Shown: piece after piece, positions 50,601 to 61,478 of the stretch
How the letters are laid out: every line of letters begins with the position of its first letter
Position numbering within the stretch: position 1 is the stretch's first letter
NCBI GenBank assembly: GCA_028386065.3
Contig: JAKUCV010003092.1
Location: 297,721-361,720 of the forward strand
From: Turnera subulata
Lineage: Eukaryota > Streptophyta > Magnoliopsida > Malpighiales > Passifloraceae
Length of the DNA stretch: 64,000 bases
Direction: 5' to 3'
Position numbers and translations under genes: made by a program
Notes under the pieces: model-generated
Seen by the model: the letters and a program-made list of their open reading frames with translations, nothing else
Told to the model about the DNA's origin: nothing
Databases searched by the model: none

Positions 50601-53600
50601 CCAGAACCTCGTCTGTGGGGCATTCCCAGCCAGTGGCCCCTTCATCTATTTCTTCTTCGGGAGGCAGTATGTGGCAGAGAAAACCTTATAAAGGTGTCAT
50701 TCGATCTCTTCAGCAAATTGGCTGTACACACGTGCTGGATTTGTATTGCCATGGATTGACTTCTCAGAAGGGCCTCTTTCAATATGATCTAGAGCTTTCT
50801 GAACTGCAGGTTTTGCTTTGATCAATAAACTGATTTGGTTTATCATCTTAATCAAGTTTTCTTCCATCTTGGGGACATTTTGTAGTTTCTTTTACGAATT
50901 TTGCAAAATCTTTTTGGCATTCTGTTTGCAGTACGAAGCTGCTTGGCGTGCAGGGAACTGGGATTTCTCCCTACTTTTTGCCGGAGCTAATACTCTCCCA
51001 CATCAAGATGTTAAATATGGTCATTTCAATGAAAGTTTGCATAGGTAATTTGGAGTTGACTATGGACGTATGTTTTATTTCAATCTGTACTGTGTCTTAT
51101 TTTTATTTTTATTTTTTTCATTTGGGCTTATGGCTTTGTGAAAGTGGACGATAGAGGCAGGTATCAGTTATATTTCACACAAGAATTTTCCCTCTATATT
51201 CCTTAGTTTTTGTGGTAAAAGAAATTAATAGATGAGGATGCTAGTACAATTGACAAAGAGGATACCGTTATCCTGCTAAACACAGGAAAGGATATATGGA
51301 CTGAAAAGACCCTCACAACAAGGCTTTCAAGTTATCTGTATATCGCCCTAAGAAACACCACTAAACCTCTCTAGAGTTGAGCACTGAAGAGAAGTGATTA
51401 TATTGATATTGGACATGTGGGTTATGTTTAATCCAAATGCAACAATCTGAGATTAATTGCCGTGTTATCTTTGATTATTGAAAATACCAATGCTGAATTT
51501 TTTAGCCTTCCTTACATTTGATGCACTATAATAAAAATAGGCATTTAGATTCACTAGGGAAGAACTTAGTTACTTTCAAATAGATAGATTGTTTAGTTAC
51601 ACTGCTGTTTGCATTTAAGTTGTCTGCCTAGGGAGGAGTTCACATACCCAAAAAGGGCAGAGAAAACTGGTGGTCCAATATAGATCGAGGTCCCTCGCAA
51701 CTTTTGGCAAACATTATGTATTGCTTGATGGTAAGATGGTACTGCATTTTGCAGTCATTGGTGGTTTTATCATTATTATGTACAATTGATATGGTATCAA
51801 TGCTTACCTCTAGAAATTCAAATTCTGTTTGATGCTTCACTTTGGGAATCTGTTCTTATGATATGTTACAGTTAAGGATAATATGAGGTGAATATAGCTT
51901 TGCTTTAATGTATTTCTTACGTCATCTTTTGTTTTTCTCTTTGTTCAATACAACTCTAGCTGTTTGAAGGCGTTGCAAGAGGGAGATAATGATGAATTCC
52001 ACAGAAGACTAAAAGGCTCAAAACAGGCAAGTTTTTTATCTGGTCCATTGCTGCATGGCAGTTGCTGCGGTTTAGCTGATCACAATCATATTTTTTAGGA
52101 GCTTGTGTGGTCTCTTTCTTTCGTGAGCGAGGAGAGCACTGAATACATTTACTCAACAATCATCAAGCTGCAGGTACCTTACAATTGAGTATGCTGCTGC
52201 TCTTAATTATGCTGCTGTGCAGTTGGTGATCTCCATGTTGATTTCTTAGTCTTTAAAACTGATTTGGAACTGTTATCTCTTCCCTCTTTTTTTGGCCAAT
52301 GATTATGTTTGCTAATGTTCTGTATTGAAGGCATTGTATGCATACGTTTCCTTAACAAAGAAAGAAGTCAAAGGTTTTTAATAAAGAAAGAAGTCAAAGG
52401 TTTTTACTAGGTTCAAGTGTGCATATATTTGCTTATTTTCCAATTCCAATTTTTTCTTTCTGTTTTCTCTAGCACAGAATTCGTACTCTATGTGGATAAT
52501 TTTTACCCCAGAAAGCTATTATATTTTGGTTGTTACTATGAAGTGCATATGTTAATATTAAAAATCAATCATCATAGGTTTAGAATTCGTTTTAGACTAA
52601 TGGCTATACAAAATCTCAAAATGAAAACAAATGTAGAACTCTCTGTGAAACCTAACAAGTCACTAAAGTAGCTAGCTCGACTCCAATTAACCCCACTTCT
52701 ATGTTCTGTTGCCCTGTAGGGTCAATTATTTTCTTTTTTTTTCCTCATGCTTGAATCTTTCTGTAGATTCTCTACCATCTTGGAACCGCATGGCACATAC
52801 GTTGGGTATCATCTCCTTGTGAAAGTAATGTGTTTTACTCAGATAGGCAAAGCGCATTCTCAGAACCTGTTATTCCAACTGTTGACCAGGTATTCATCTC
52901 ATGACTTGTAGTTTCTTGCCTTTTAATTCCGAATTTTGTAATTGATTTTTCTGGAAACTTTAACGGTTTGTTTAAGATGCTGATATCTTCTATTTGTGAA
53001 GAGAATAAGATGGTTATCTGGTGGTCGATTGCTATAAATGTGGTCTGGCTCCGCTGCAGACAAATTTTGCTAGAATAGCTCATGGGGAGAAGTTTCTATT
53101 CATCTCTTGTGGAATCGTAGCAGCAGCATTTCAGTTGTTTAAGTCTTATGAGCGTACAGTTGCTTAGATAGTGTAAATAAGAAATAGCATGTGCGAGCTG
53201 AAAAAAAAAGAGTGAACCTAAGCAATTTTGTATGGGCAGATAATCAAAGATGGGCTTTAATTTCAAAACTTATCCTCCAAATACAAAGCTACGCCAAATG
53301 GGACTTGGGAACCCTTAATGTTTATTATTTTTATCTTCACAGTGTTGCACAAAGAGTTGCGTTTGATATTTAGCACAAAAAATAATGCTACTCACATCCT
53401 AGAGGGCTTTTCTCTAATCAACTTCTCATGGTAATTTGTTTGCTTGCCTACCAGCTGTTTGGAAATCAACATAGCCGTCATGATTCCTATAATTATCATT
53501 CTAATATTTCACATGGATGTGCCCATCAACTTTAATGATCACGAAGCTGTATGTTTCTTGATATACATTTTTCTGTTCAGTTTGCACACAAGTAAAAAAT

Positions 53601-56600
53601 GAAAGATAGAACAAGATAGTGGACACATTGAGGTTTTCCTTTCTGACAAATTTCTGAATTCATAGTTGTCATGCTTGAATATGGACTGGAGCTCCATTCT
53701 GGAACGTGCGCAGCTGCATATGAATTTGTTAGAGCCCTTCATATCATTAAGGCGTGTTCTCCTTCAGATCTTGGGATGCAAGGAGTGTAGTGCGCAACAC
53801 CTTTTGCAATCTGCTTCTACTCTTCGTAAGGTAATCATTGGCAGATTTTAACGCTAGGAAAGTGCCACTTCTATCTGAAATTTAATTGTTTGTGCAGGGC
53901 TCCAGGTTTTCTCAAGCTGCTGCAGCTCTGCTTGACTTTAAGATGTTATGTGTTGAAACTGGAGAGCAACATTCAACTTTATATTGGCTCGGAAGAGTAT
54001 GAGATTCTTCTTCTTTCTCTTTTTGTTTTTGAGAAAATTATACTGGCTTGCTCTTCAACCAAGCAGTTGTTGGATTGGGGGGTAGCTGGAATTCTTTAGT
54101 TGATCTATTTGAAATTTGATGTAAATGATTGATGTTTTTTTTTCTCTCGTCATTGCTTTTTATAGCGTTTGATAAGGTTGGACCCATTACTCCCCCATCA
54201 ATTTTTAAATTGTTATTACATGTGATCCCGGGTTGTTATCCAACAAAAACCTAGAAAACTTATGATGGCTTCTTCTATACTGCAGCTTGAAGAAGCAAAG
54301 TTATTGCGTGCACAAGGTCAGCCTGACATGGCTATTAGTCTTGCAAAGTACATTTCACAACATTGTAATTCAAATGAAGAAGCTTCAGATGTGTCTCGCT
54401 TAGTTGGAAAGTGGCTTGCGGAAACCAGATCTAGCAAGTTAGTGCTCTCATCTTTAGCTCGGATCTTTTGTTGGACCCTTATGGGCATTTAATTGCTAAT
54501 TATTCTGTCGTGCGATGTCTGAATCAAATGCAGCTCAAGGACTATTTTAGAGAAGTATCTGAAACGTGCAGTCTCACTGGCTGAGGAACACAATAATAGT
54601 AGCAGGAAATCAATAGAAAGACAGAGTCAATCTCATTTTCATCTAGCACACTATGCAGATGCTCTATTTAGGTCCTGTGAGGAAAGACTATGCTCTAGTG
54701 AATGGCAAGCAGCAATGCGTTTAAGGAAGCACAAGGTAAAAATTCATTTGCTTGGAGTCCTTGGGGGGATCATAGGTAGAGAGATGGCCTTATTGATTTA
54801 ACTAAAATACTAACTCTACAGACACTTGAGTTGGAAGCACTAGTTAGACGGCTAAAAAGTTCTGCTAAGGTGAGTTTTTCAACTTTAAACGCCTAATTGA
54901 ACTTCCTGCCTCTGAAGTTGTCTTACGTGGGAATATAATTTATGGTCATGATGTTGCAGGGGGAAAAGAACGATTATTCGCTGAAGATACAAGAACTGCA
55001 AAAGCAACTTGCAATGGACAAAGAAGAGATTGAAAAGTTCCAGGTATATATGTTTCTTTTCCACATTGAATTTTGGTAGGATTACCTTGTTATTAATTCT
55101 TTCCTTTTGCTGGATGGATAGTGTATGTGCCACTCCATTTTCGTCTCCTTATTGGCATTGTATCAAGATATAATCTTTTGTGCGTATCAATTTAATGCCT
55201 GCCACCCCTCAGGATGACACGAATAATTTTCTCAACCTAGCTTTGGAGGGCTACAAGCGTTCCTTGGTAATAGGTGACAAATATGATGTGCAAGTGGTAT
55301 GTACTTACTATCCCTGTCCTTTGTTCAACTAAGGAAAACAGTTTTCATCACTGAACCTCAAATTACTTTACATCACTTTTCATTCGTCATTCAAATGATT
55401 GACATCTAGATGTTAAGATGTATTTTTTTCAAAAGTAATGCTTGGTGGAGAAAATAGAAACTTTTCTGGTATGTAAATGCTATACTTTATTTTATTTTGT
55501 CATACTAGTAACGGACTCTGTGTATTCAGTAATGCATATATCCGTCTTCATAGAATCCATTATCCTCTGACAATGACAATGTGTGTTTCAGGTATTCCGC
55601 CTGATCTCCCTGTGGTTTAGCCTCTCATCTAGGCAAAATGTTATCAAAAACATGCTTAACACTATTGCTGAGGTAACGACAGGCCTAGTATTGGTCATAG
55701 AATGTATCTGAGATGTTAAGAAACCACTTGTAAAAGTATCTATTGATTACAGCCCTTGCAACAGTTCCAATTTTGTTTATTATCGAAAAAGAAAAAAAAA
55801 CAGTTACAATTTTTGTTGTTAAAAGTGTTTACTATTTCTGATAATCGTTTTTCAAACGTATTTGCAGGTCCAGTCTTACAAATTTGTTCCTTTAGTTTAT
55901 CAGATTGCTTCAAGATTGGGGAGCTCCAAGGATGGTATGGGGCCTCATAGTTTTCAGGTTTTAAAGCGGCCTCAGTCCTTATTTCTCTCCTCTTATCAAT
56001 ATTTAAGGGTTCCTCTCTTATTTGATTTTTTTATATGAAGAAACATCATCCGCGATTGAATTTTGCAGTATGCTTTGGTTTCTCTTCTGAAGAAGATGGC
56101 CAAAGATCACCCATATCACACAATTTTTCAGGTATAATGAGTTTGGAAATAGATTGCCCTTTTTTTTTCTTCTTTTTTGCAAATTGAAGGATAAAAGTCG
56201 AAATTACTTGCTGACTTCCAGCTGCAAGGTAATTGGGGCTCGCTTTGTTCATCTTTAGATCATCACAAAGCATGCAATGAAAGTTCTTTGGTGCTAGTTT
56301 TTATATTGCAGCATCATTGATCTACTTTGTTAACCTCTCTTCTGTAACACGGTCACTTTTCTTTATTGCATGTCATTTTCAAATTTGCATCTGGATTAGC
56401 TCCTAGCTTTGGCAAATGGTGACCGCATCAAGGACAAACAACGCAGTAGAAACTCATTTGTAGTGGATACAGATAAAATAACCCAAGCACAAAGGCTTTT
56501 GGAAGAGTTATCATCATATCATGGAGCTATCATCGGACAAGTAAATTCCAACGGAATATCAATTTTTGTTTTCTGACATTCTAATACCCATCATTCTATG

Positions 56601-59600
56601 AGATATCTTTCATGGTCCTTGTTTATCCGTGTAGATGAAGCATATGGTTGAAATTTATATCAAATTGGCAGAGCTTGAAACAAGGAGAGAGGTTTGGAAA
56701 ACAGCACTGTAGTTAAATGTTTCTGTACTCTTCTAGAAGTTGTTCTCATGCAACACGAAGCATATCCAACAAATTTACCCAAATATATCTTGCAGGATAC
56801 TAACAAAAGGGTACCACTACCAAGAGAAATCCGCAGCGTTCGTCAGTTGGAACTTGTCAGTGAACCATGGCCCACTTATTTGATATCTATACTTATCCCT
56901 CAATGTTTAAAGTTGAGACAATAGATAACATTTTCTGTTGGAAAACTAACCATATTTCTTTCATCTTGTTAGGATTAGTAAATAGTGTATAGGAAATATC
57001 TTTACAAATGCTGCATCCTTGTCTTGTTCCAGTCTTTCATTTGTTACCTTAAAGCTTTTGATTATGTTTTTAATCTTCAGGTACCTGTAGTGACCGCTAG
57101 CTTCCCAGTGGACCATGATTGTCATTATCCTGAAGGTTCCTTTCCGTACTTCAGAGGATTGGAAGATTCGGTTACGTATGTCATCCATTCACTGGATTGG
57201 CAGATTCTGTTACGTGTAGTTTTTTTCTTTATTTGTACTTGGTAATAATCTATAAGTGTTTGTGGTGGCATTGCAGGGTAATGAATGGCATAAATGCCCC
57301 TAAAGTTGTTGAATGCCTTGGTTCTGACGGACATAGGTACCGGCAATTGGCAAAATCTGGAAATGATGACCTGAGACAAGATGCTGTAAGAATCCCTTAG
57401 GGATCCTTAGTTTTCAAGAAAGCATGACGCATGTTGAAATAGTTATTTCCCCTTGACAATGCATATCTACCCGTGGGATTCTTTTGGAAATACATACTGT
57501 ATGCTTAGAGCTGCCGAACGATTTATGCCACGGATGTCTATACTAATTTTCAAAACATTATCTCAGAAACATACAATTGACAAAAATGGCTCATAGCCTG
57601 CTCAATCAAGGGTTATGATCTTAATTCTTTTGTATCAGCTAAAAGTTTATCAAAACCTCTTGAATAATGATCATGATGCATTCTGTGTTATGCATACAGA
57701 TCACACCCTTCCCTTGAATGTCTTTTTCTTTTTTTTAGTTTCTCCTCTTGGCTGGAAATTTTCATGTTACTATTTGGGTTATTAATATCCTAGTGCCATC
57801 TGCAGGTTATGGAGCAATTTTTTGGCCTCGTTAACACATTTTTACGAAATAATAGGGATTCTTGGAAAAGAAGATTAGGTGTGCGGACTTATAAGGTATG
57901 TTTCACCATCACGATTCTATCGGCATTTCTTTTACCTCTAGTGCAATGCACGGCAGTGGTTAGGTTTTTATCATGTCCCCATTTTTTAAAAGCGTTTAAT
58001 GATTTTTCATCGCCATTGCATTCCGTTTGCAGTTGCACATGTATATTCTGTGGACAAGAATTACCAGTATGTAAAAATTCAGTTCCATATAACTAATATA
58101 GTGTATCTTTATTGATGAACTAGGTTGTCCCATTCACTCCAAGTGCCGGTGTGCTTGAATGGGTTAATGGCACGCTGCCCCTTGGAGAATATCTTATAGG
58201 AAGGTTGGTGGGATTACATCATTTATGGTTATAGCTCGAAAGCTGGTTTTATAAGGTGTTCAAATTATAGTTTGCTGTAATTACTTTCCAGCATGAGAAA
58301 TGGGGGCGCCCATGGTCGTTATGGAGTGGGAGATTGGTCATTTCTCAAATGCCGCGAGCATATGTCCAATGTGAGTACAACTCCACGATTTGAAAATAAC
58401 TGTTTGCATTGAAGGTCATTGAATTACTTTGAGATATACAATTTGCGTTGTGTTCTTTTACTAAACTGGATCTTTGCTCTTGGAATAAGATTATCTTCTC
58501 AATGTATCAAAAACTGGAGGTGAAAGACAGTTTATAATTACCACATAAGCAATGTCAGACACTTCTGCCTTGCCACTTATCACTGTCTTAAATATATGAC
58601 TGAAAATTACAGTTTCATTACTCACTATTTTTGGCATGTACACATAATGAAAAATTCACCCTTTCTAAAATCATCGTTTAAAATTATATTGCATTCTTTT
58701 TATGATAAGCTCAAAAGAGCACACAAGAAAGATGTCGATGAAAAAGCTTAAAGATTAATTTCATTAACAAAGGCATACATGAATATTTCTGTCAAGCGAC
58801 AAGGTTGACTACTAGTAAGGTGCAAATAGTTGATTGTCAATGCCCAATATTCATTGACTGAACCTACTTCCTTTTAGTTTCTTGGAAATGGAGGAAAAAA
58901 TTGTGTGATGCATTGGCAATGTAAAAATATTTAAAGTCTCCTCGACAATCTGTACATAAGTCAGAGACAGCTCTAACCAATGGTAGACATGTTTCAATTT
59001 TATCATTTTCAAACTTCTGGAATTTCAACTGGAAGGTTTTGCTGAAATTAGTTCATGACTTTTGTTTCTTTTTGCAAAACCTTGTTTACACCTTCATATA
59101 AATACTCTGTTCTGCAATTCAATTCCAATTTATTGCAGGAAAAAGACAAGCGCAAAGCTTTTCAGGAAGTTTGTGAACACTTCAGGTCAGTCCTTCTGGG
59201 CTCCTAACATCTTGTGTTAATCGATTTTAACCGAATTTCTGAAGCCTTGACTTTGTTATCTTCTTATCCAGACCTGTCATGCATCATTTTTTTCTTGAGA
59301 GATTTTTGCAACCTGCTGCCTGGTTTGAGAAAAGACTTGCATACGCACGTAGTGTTGCTGCAAGTTCAATGGTCTGTGTATTCTATCCTTCTTGTCACAT
59401 CTATGCAGTTCCTTATTTTGGATATTAAGTGTTGTTCTTCCTTGTTACCTGGAAGCTATCTCTAAGAAGATGCCTTTTAGTGATTTGGGAAGGGCCCTTT
59501 TTCTCTTACCCAGTGAAATATTTGGTTTTAAATTCCGTGTAAAAAAATTACTTGGATTTTCAATCGATCCCGAATTTTGTGTATTTTTCAGGTTGGTTAT

Positions 59601-61478
59601 ATTGTTGGGCTTGGAGACCGGCATTCCATGAATATCTTAATTGATCAAGCGACTGCAGAAGTTGTTCACATAGATCTTGGGGTTGCTTTTGAGCAAGGCT
59701 TGATGCTCAAGACCCCAGAGCGGGTTTGTTTCTTTGATGCCTTGCATATTCTTTTCTTCACCCAGAGCGGGTCATTTAGTTTGGCTCTTCTATAAATTTG
59801 GGGTTGGATACACTTTGGCAGGTTCCATTCAGATTAACGAGGGATATCATTGATGGCATGGGTGTTACTGGAGTGGAAGGGGTTTTTAGAAGATGTTGTG
59901 AGGAGACTCTCTCTGTCATGCGGACAAATAAAGAAGCATTACTAACCATCGTTGAAGTATGACTAGTTTTTCTGGGATATATCTGAAAGCAGAGCTATAT
60001 TATAACGGTTCTTAAAAATTTTATATGGCAATTTATCGCAGGTATTCATTCATGACCCCTTGTATAAGTGGGCTTTGTCACCACTGAAGGCATTGCAGCG
60101 TCAGAAGGTACTTCTGATTGTTCAGTATAGCCTATCTCCAACTAGAAGCATGTCCTATTTGATTCATCAGATGTATAGCATCATTTTGATTCTTTTCATA
60201 AATGTGTGTTGTCAATAATATCATCATTGCTGTTCCGAATTATGTGAATCCATAATATAAGGAGAAAGATAATAGGTCTTTGACAACAACCATGCCGATT
60301 ACGCACCTTACAGGTTGTCAACATGAATTCCTAGGGCTGCTTTTGACCTAGTAATTTGAGAAATATACCAGATATCCCACACCTAAAAAATCTTTTTAGA
60401 TTCTCATGGGTGGTCTTTGCATGGAATGAGCACACATGATGCACCCGATGAGCAAGTTCACTACGTTGTGGGCACTGACTGAAATTCTCATGGCGATGCA
60501 TGTGTCCGGTTATCCAATTCTCTTTCGAATGCATGCCTTCATGAATATACTCCTATATTCCCCTTTCTGAAGACCTCTTGGTTCTAAGATTTCAACCATC
60601 CTAGTTAGCTTTAAACGGGCTTTACTTTACTAGTTACATTGTATAATTTTGTAGGATGCGTGTCCTATTTACACTGTTTTTTTTTTTCTTTTCTCTCTTC
60701 TCTTTTCAACTTTGTCAGGAAACAGATGATGATTTGGAAACAAGCTTTGGGGACTCGCAAGATGAATATGAAGGAAACAAAGATGCTGCACGTGCCCTGT
60801 TGCGTGTGAAGCAGAAACTTGACGGATATGAAGAAGGTGAATTGAGAAGTGTGCAGGGACAGGTAATTTTCCAGTGCTGTTGCCACCCAAGTATTTGATC
60901 CTTTATGCGAGTGAATATTAGCATTAGTAGGTCGTAGATGTTTCACAGCCAAAGCTGAAACAGGCAAACAGGCGTGCACGTGGAATAGAGCTGTTTATAT
61001 TGGCAAAATATAGCACTTGACTTTAAATCAAAATCTTATCCCTCTTCACCTCAGTACCACCTAGTTCTAAGCTCACTGGTAAAGCAATGATTATCTCGTT
61101 TGCTCTGGGATTCAGAAACAAGTATTCGACTGCAGCATGATGGTGCATTTTGTTTGTCCATCCTAGTTTACTTATCGTATACTTAGGAAACAGAGCTGCA
61201 TATAGGGAAACCTCTGACTATCTAATATAATCATTTAATCTGGCAAACTTAAGCCCATGCAAGTTCATGTGGGGAAGTGTTTTGGGAAGAAGAATTGACC
61301 GGCACAATATCTATTTGGGGAAGGGTGCTACTTTGTTTCAGTTTTAAATTTAATCTCATCTAAACCCGTGATCTGATTATTGTGATGTTTTACATTTCAG
61401 GTTCAACAACTTATACAAGATGCTATTGACCCTGAACGTTTATGTCAAATGTTTCCTGGATGGGGAGCTTGGCTGTAA
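28733..61478 (+). CDS. ATM: ATM serine/threonine protein kinase (PI3K-related), complete
   Basis: ATM is the nuclear kinase that senses DNA double-strand breaks through the MRN complex and phosphorylates SQ/TQ sites to trigger repair, checkpoint and meiotic responses. I read 79 coding exons totalling 9,054 nt, an unbroken frame of 3,017 residues, close to the roughly 3,050 of animal ATM. The start is the first ATG of its frame ([20 protein letters not shown]), which is the TAN motif. Order: TAN motif and HEAT-type solenoid (1-1959), FAT (about 1960-2613), kinase (about 2634-2940), FATC (about 2985-3017). The catalytic loop GLGDRHSMN has D2842 and N2847, and the magnesium-binding HIDLG has D2861. 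No PWWP domain is present. Two introns use GC donors; all others read as GT-AG. Exon lists are in the four sub-entries. Upstream site II and E2F elements suggest cell-cycle-linked expression. Confidence 0.96.
33781..33904 (+). repeat. Imperfect 62-bp tandem duplication in ATM intron 16
   Basis: Two adjacent units (33781-33842 and 33843-33904) share AGCCC, AAATTGAAAAG, GTGGAGAGA and ATTGCATTTC in the same order, with roughly 80% identity by eye. Confidence 0.8.
40363..40440 (+). repeat. Perfect 39-bp tandem duplication in ATM intron 31
   Basis: The unit beginning GGTTGCAAATCGATGATT and ending CACCGTGTCT occurs twice in direct contact, at 40363-40401 and 40402-40440, with no mismatch. The identity indicates a recent slippage or duplication event, or possibly an assembly artefact. 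Confidence 0.92.
46207..46371 (+). mobile_element. tRNA-derived SINE in ATM intron 43
   Basis: An insertion of about 165 bp in the sense orientation. It has a Pol III box A-like TGGTCCAAGTGG (46222-46233), a box B GGTTCAAGTCC (46267-46277), a tRNA-unrelated body and an A-rich tail (46363-46370). A perfect 14-bp target-site duplication AAATATCTAGTTTT flanks it at 46193-46206 and 46372-46385. SINEs are mobilised by LINE reverse transcriptase and encode nothing. It begins 19 bp beyond the exon 43 donor and ends about 105 bp before exon 44. Confidence 0.92.
49430..49765 (-). pseudogene. Possible relic of an unidentified coding sequence in ATM intron 49
   Basis: This block is richer in C (+ strand) than the surrounding intron. 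On the minus strand one frame reads a hydrophilic, glycine- and alanine-rich peptide ([20 protein letters not shown], then GQIPQDKV). It continues after a TAA in the same frame with [20 protein letters not shown] and [10 protein letters not shown] to a TAG. The in-frame stop, the lack of a start and the position inside an intron suggest a decayed insertion. I do not recognise the family. On the + strand the same block is open for 128 codons from 49423, and which strand was ever coding is uncertain. Confidence 0.3.
50492..56691 (+). other. ATM: ATM exons 50-66: FAT domain
   Basis: Exons: 50492-50809, 50932-51044, 51960-52026, 52099-52173, 52767-52889, 53666-53830, 53898-53996, 54286-54437, 54534-54735, 54822-54869, 54960-55043, 55213-55296, 55592-55672, 55868-55957, 56069-56131, 56400-56540, 56635-56691 (residues 1960-2613). 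FAT landmarks include [50 protein letters not shown] and [18 protein letters not shown]. This TPR-like solenoid clamps the kinase. Exon 52 ends at a GC donor. Confidence 0.88.
52357..52406 (+). repeat. 24-bp direct repeat in ATM intron 53
   Basis: AAAGAAAGAAGTCAAAGG followed by TTTTTA occurs at 52357-52380 and 52383-52406 with a 26-bp period and no mismatch over 24 bp. Confidence 0.88.
56796..60107 (+). other. ATM: ATM exons 67-77: PI3K-like catalytic domain
   Basis: Exons: 56796-56855, 57081-57175, 57277-57385, 57806-57895, 58124-58203, 58292-58370, 59139-59185, 59272-59371, 59592-59723, 59822-59956, 60042-60107 (residues 2614-2944). Landmarks in order: [20 protein letters not shown] (glycine-rich loop region), [50 protein letters not shown] (catalytic loop), [16 protein letters not shown] (magnesium loop) and [18 protein letters not shown] (activation and substrate loop). 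All the catalytic residues that can be checked are present, so the kinase should be active. Confidence 0.93.
60719..61478 (+). other. ATM: ATM exons 78-79: regulatory linker and FATC
   Basis: Exons 60719-60862 and 61401-61478 (residues 2945-3017). Exon 78 encodes an acidic insert ([19 protein letters not shown]) between kinase and FATC. The FATC domain ends in [19 protein letters not shown], with the conserved cysteine and the terminal FPGWGAW(L/V) that ends ATM proteins; in animals this region mediates Tip60-dependent activation. Confidence 0.93.

Noticed and set aside
61070..61145. Sequence resembling degenerate Pol III boxes in ATM intron 78
   Set aside because: Box B is poor, there is no A tail and no target duplication, so a SINE call is not supported.
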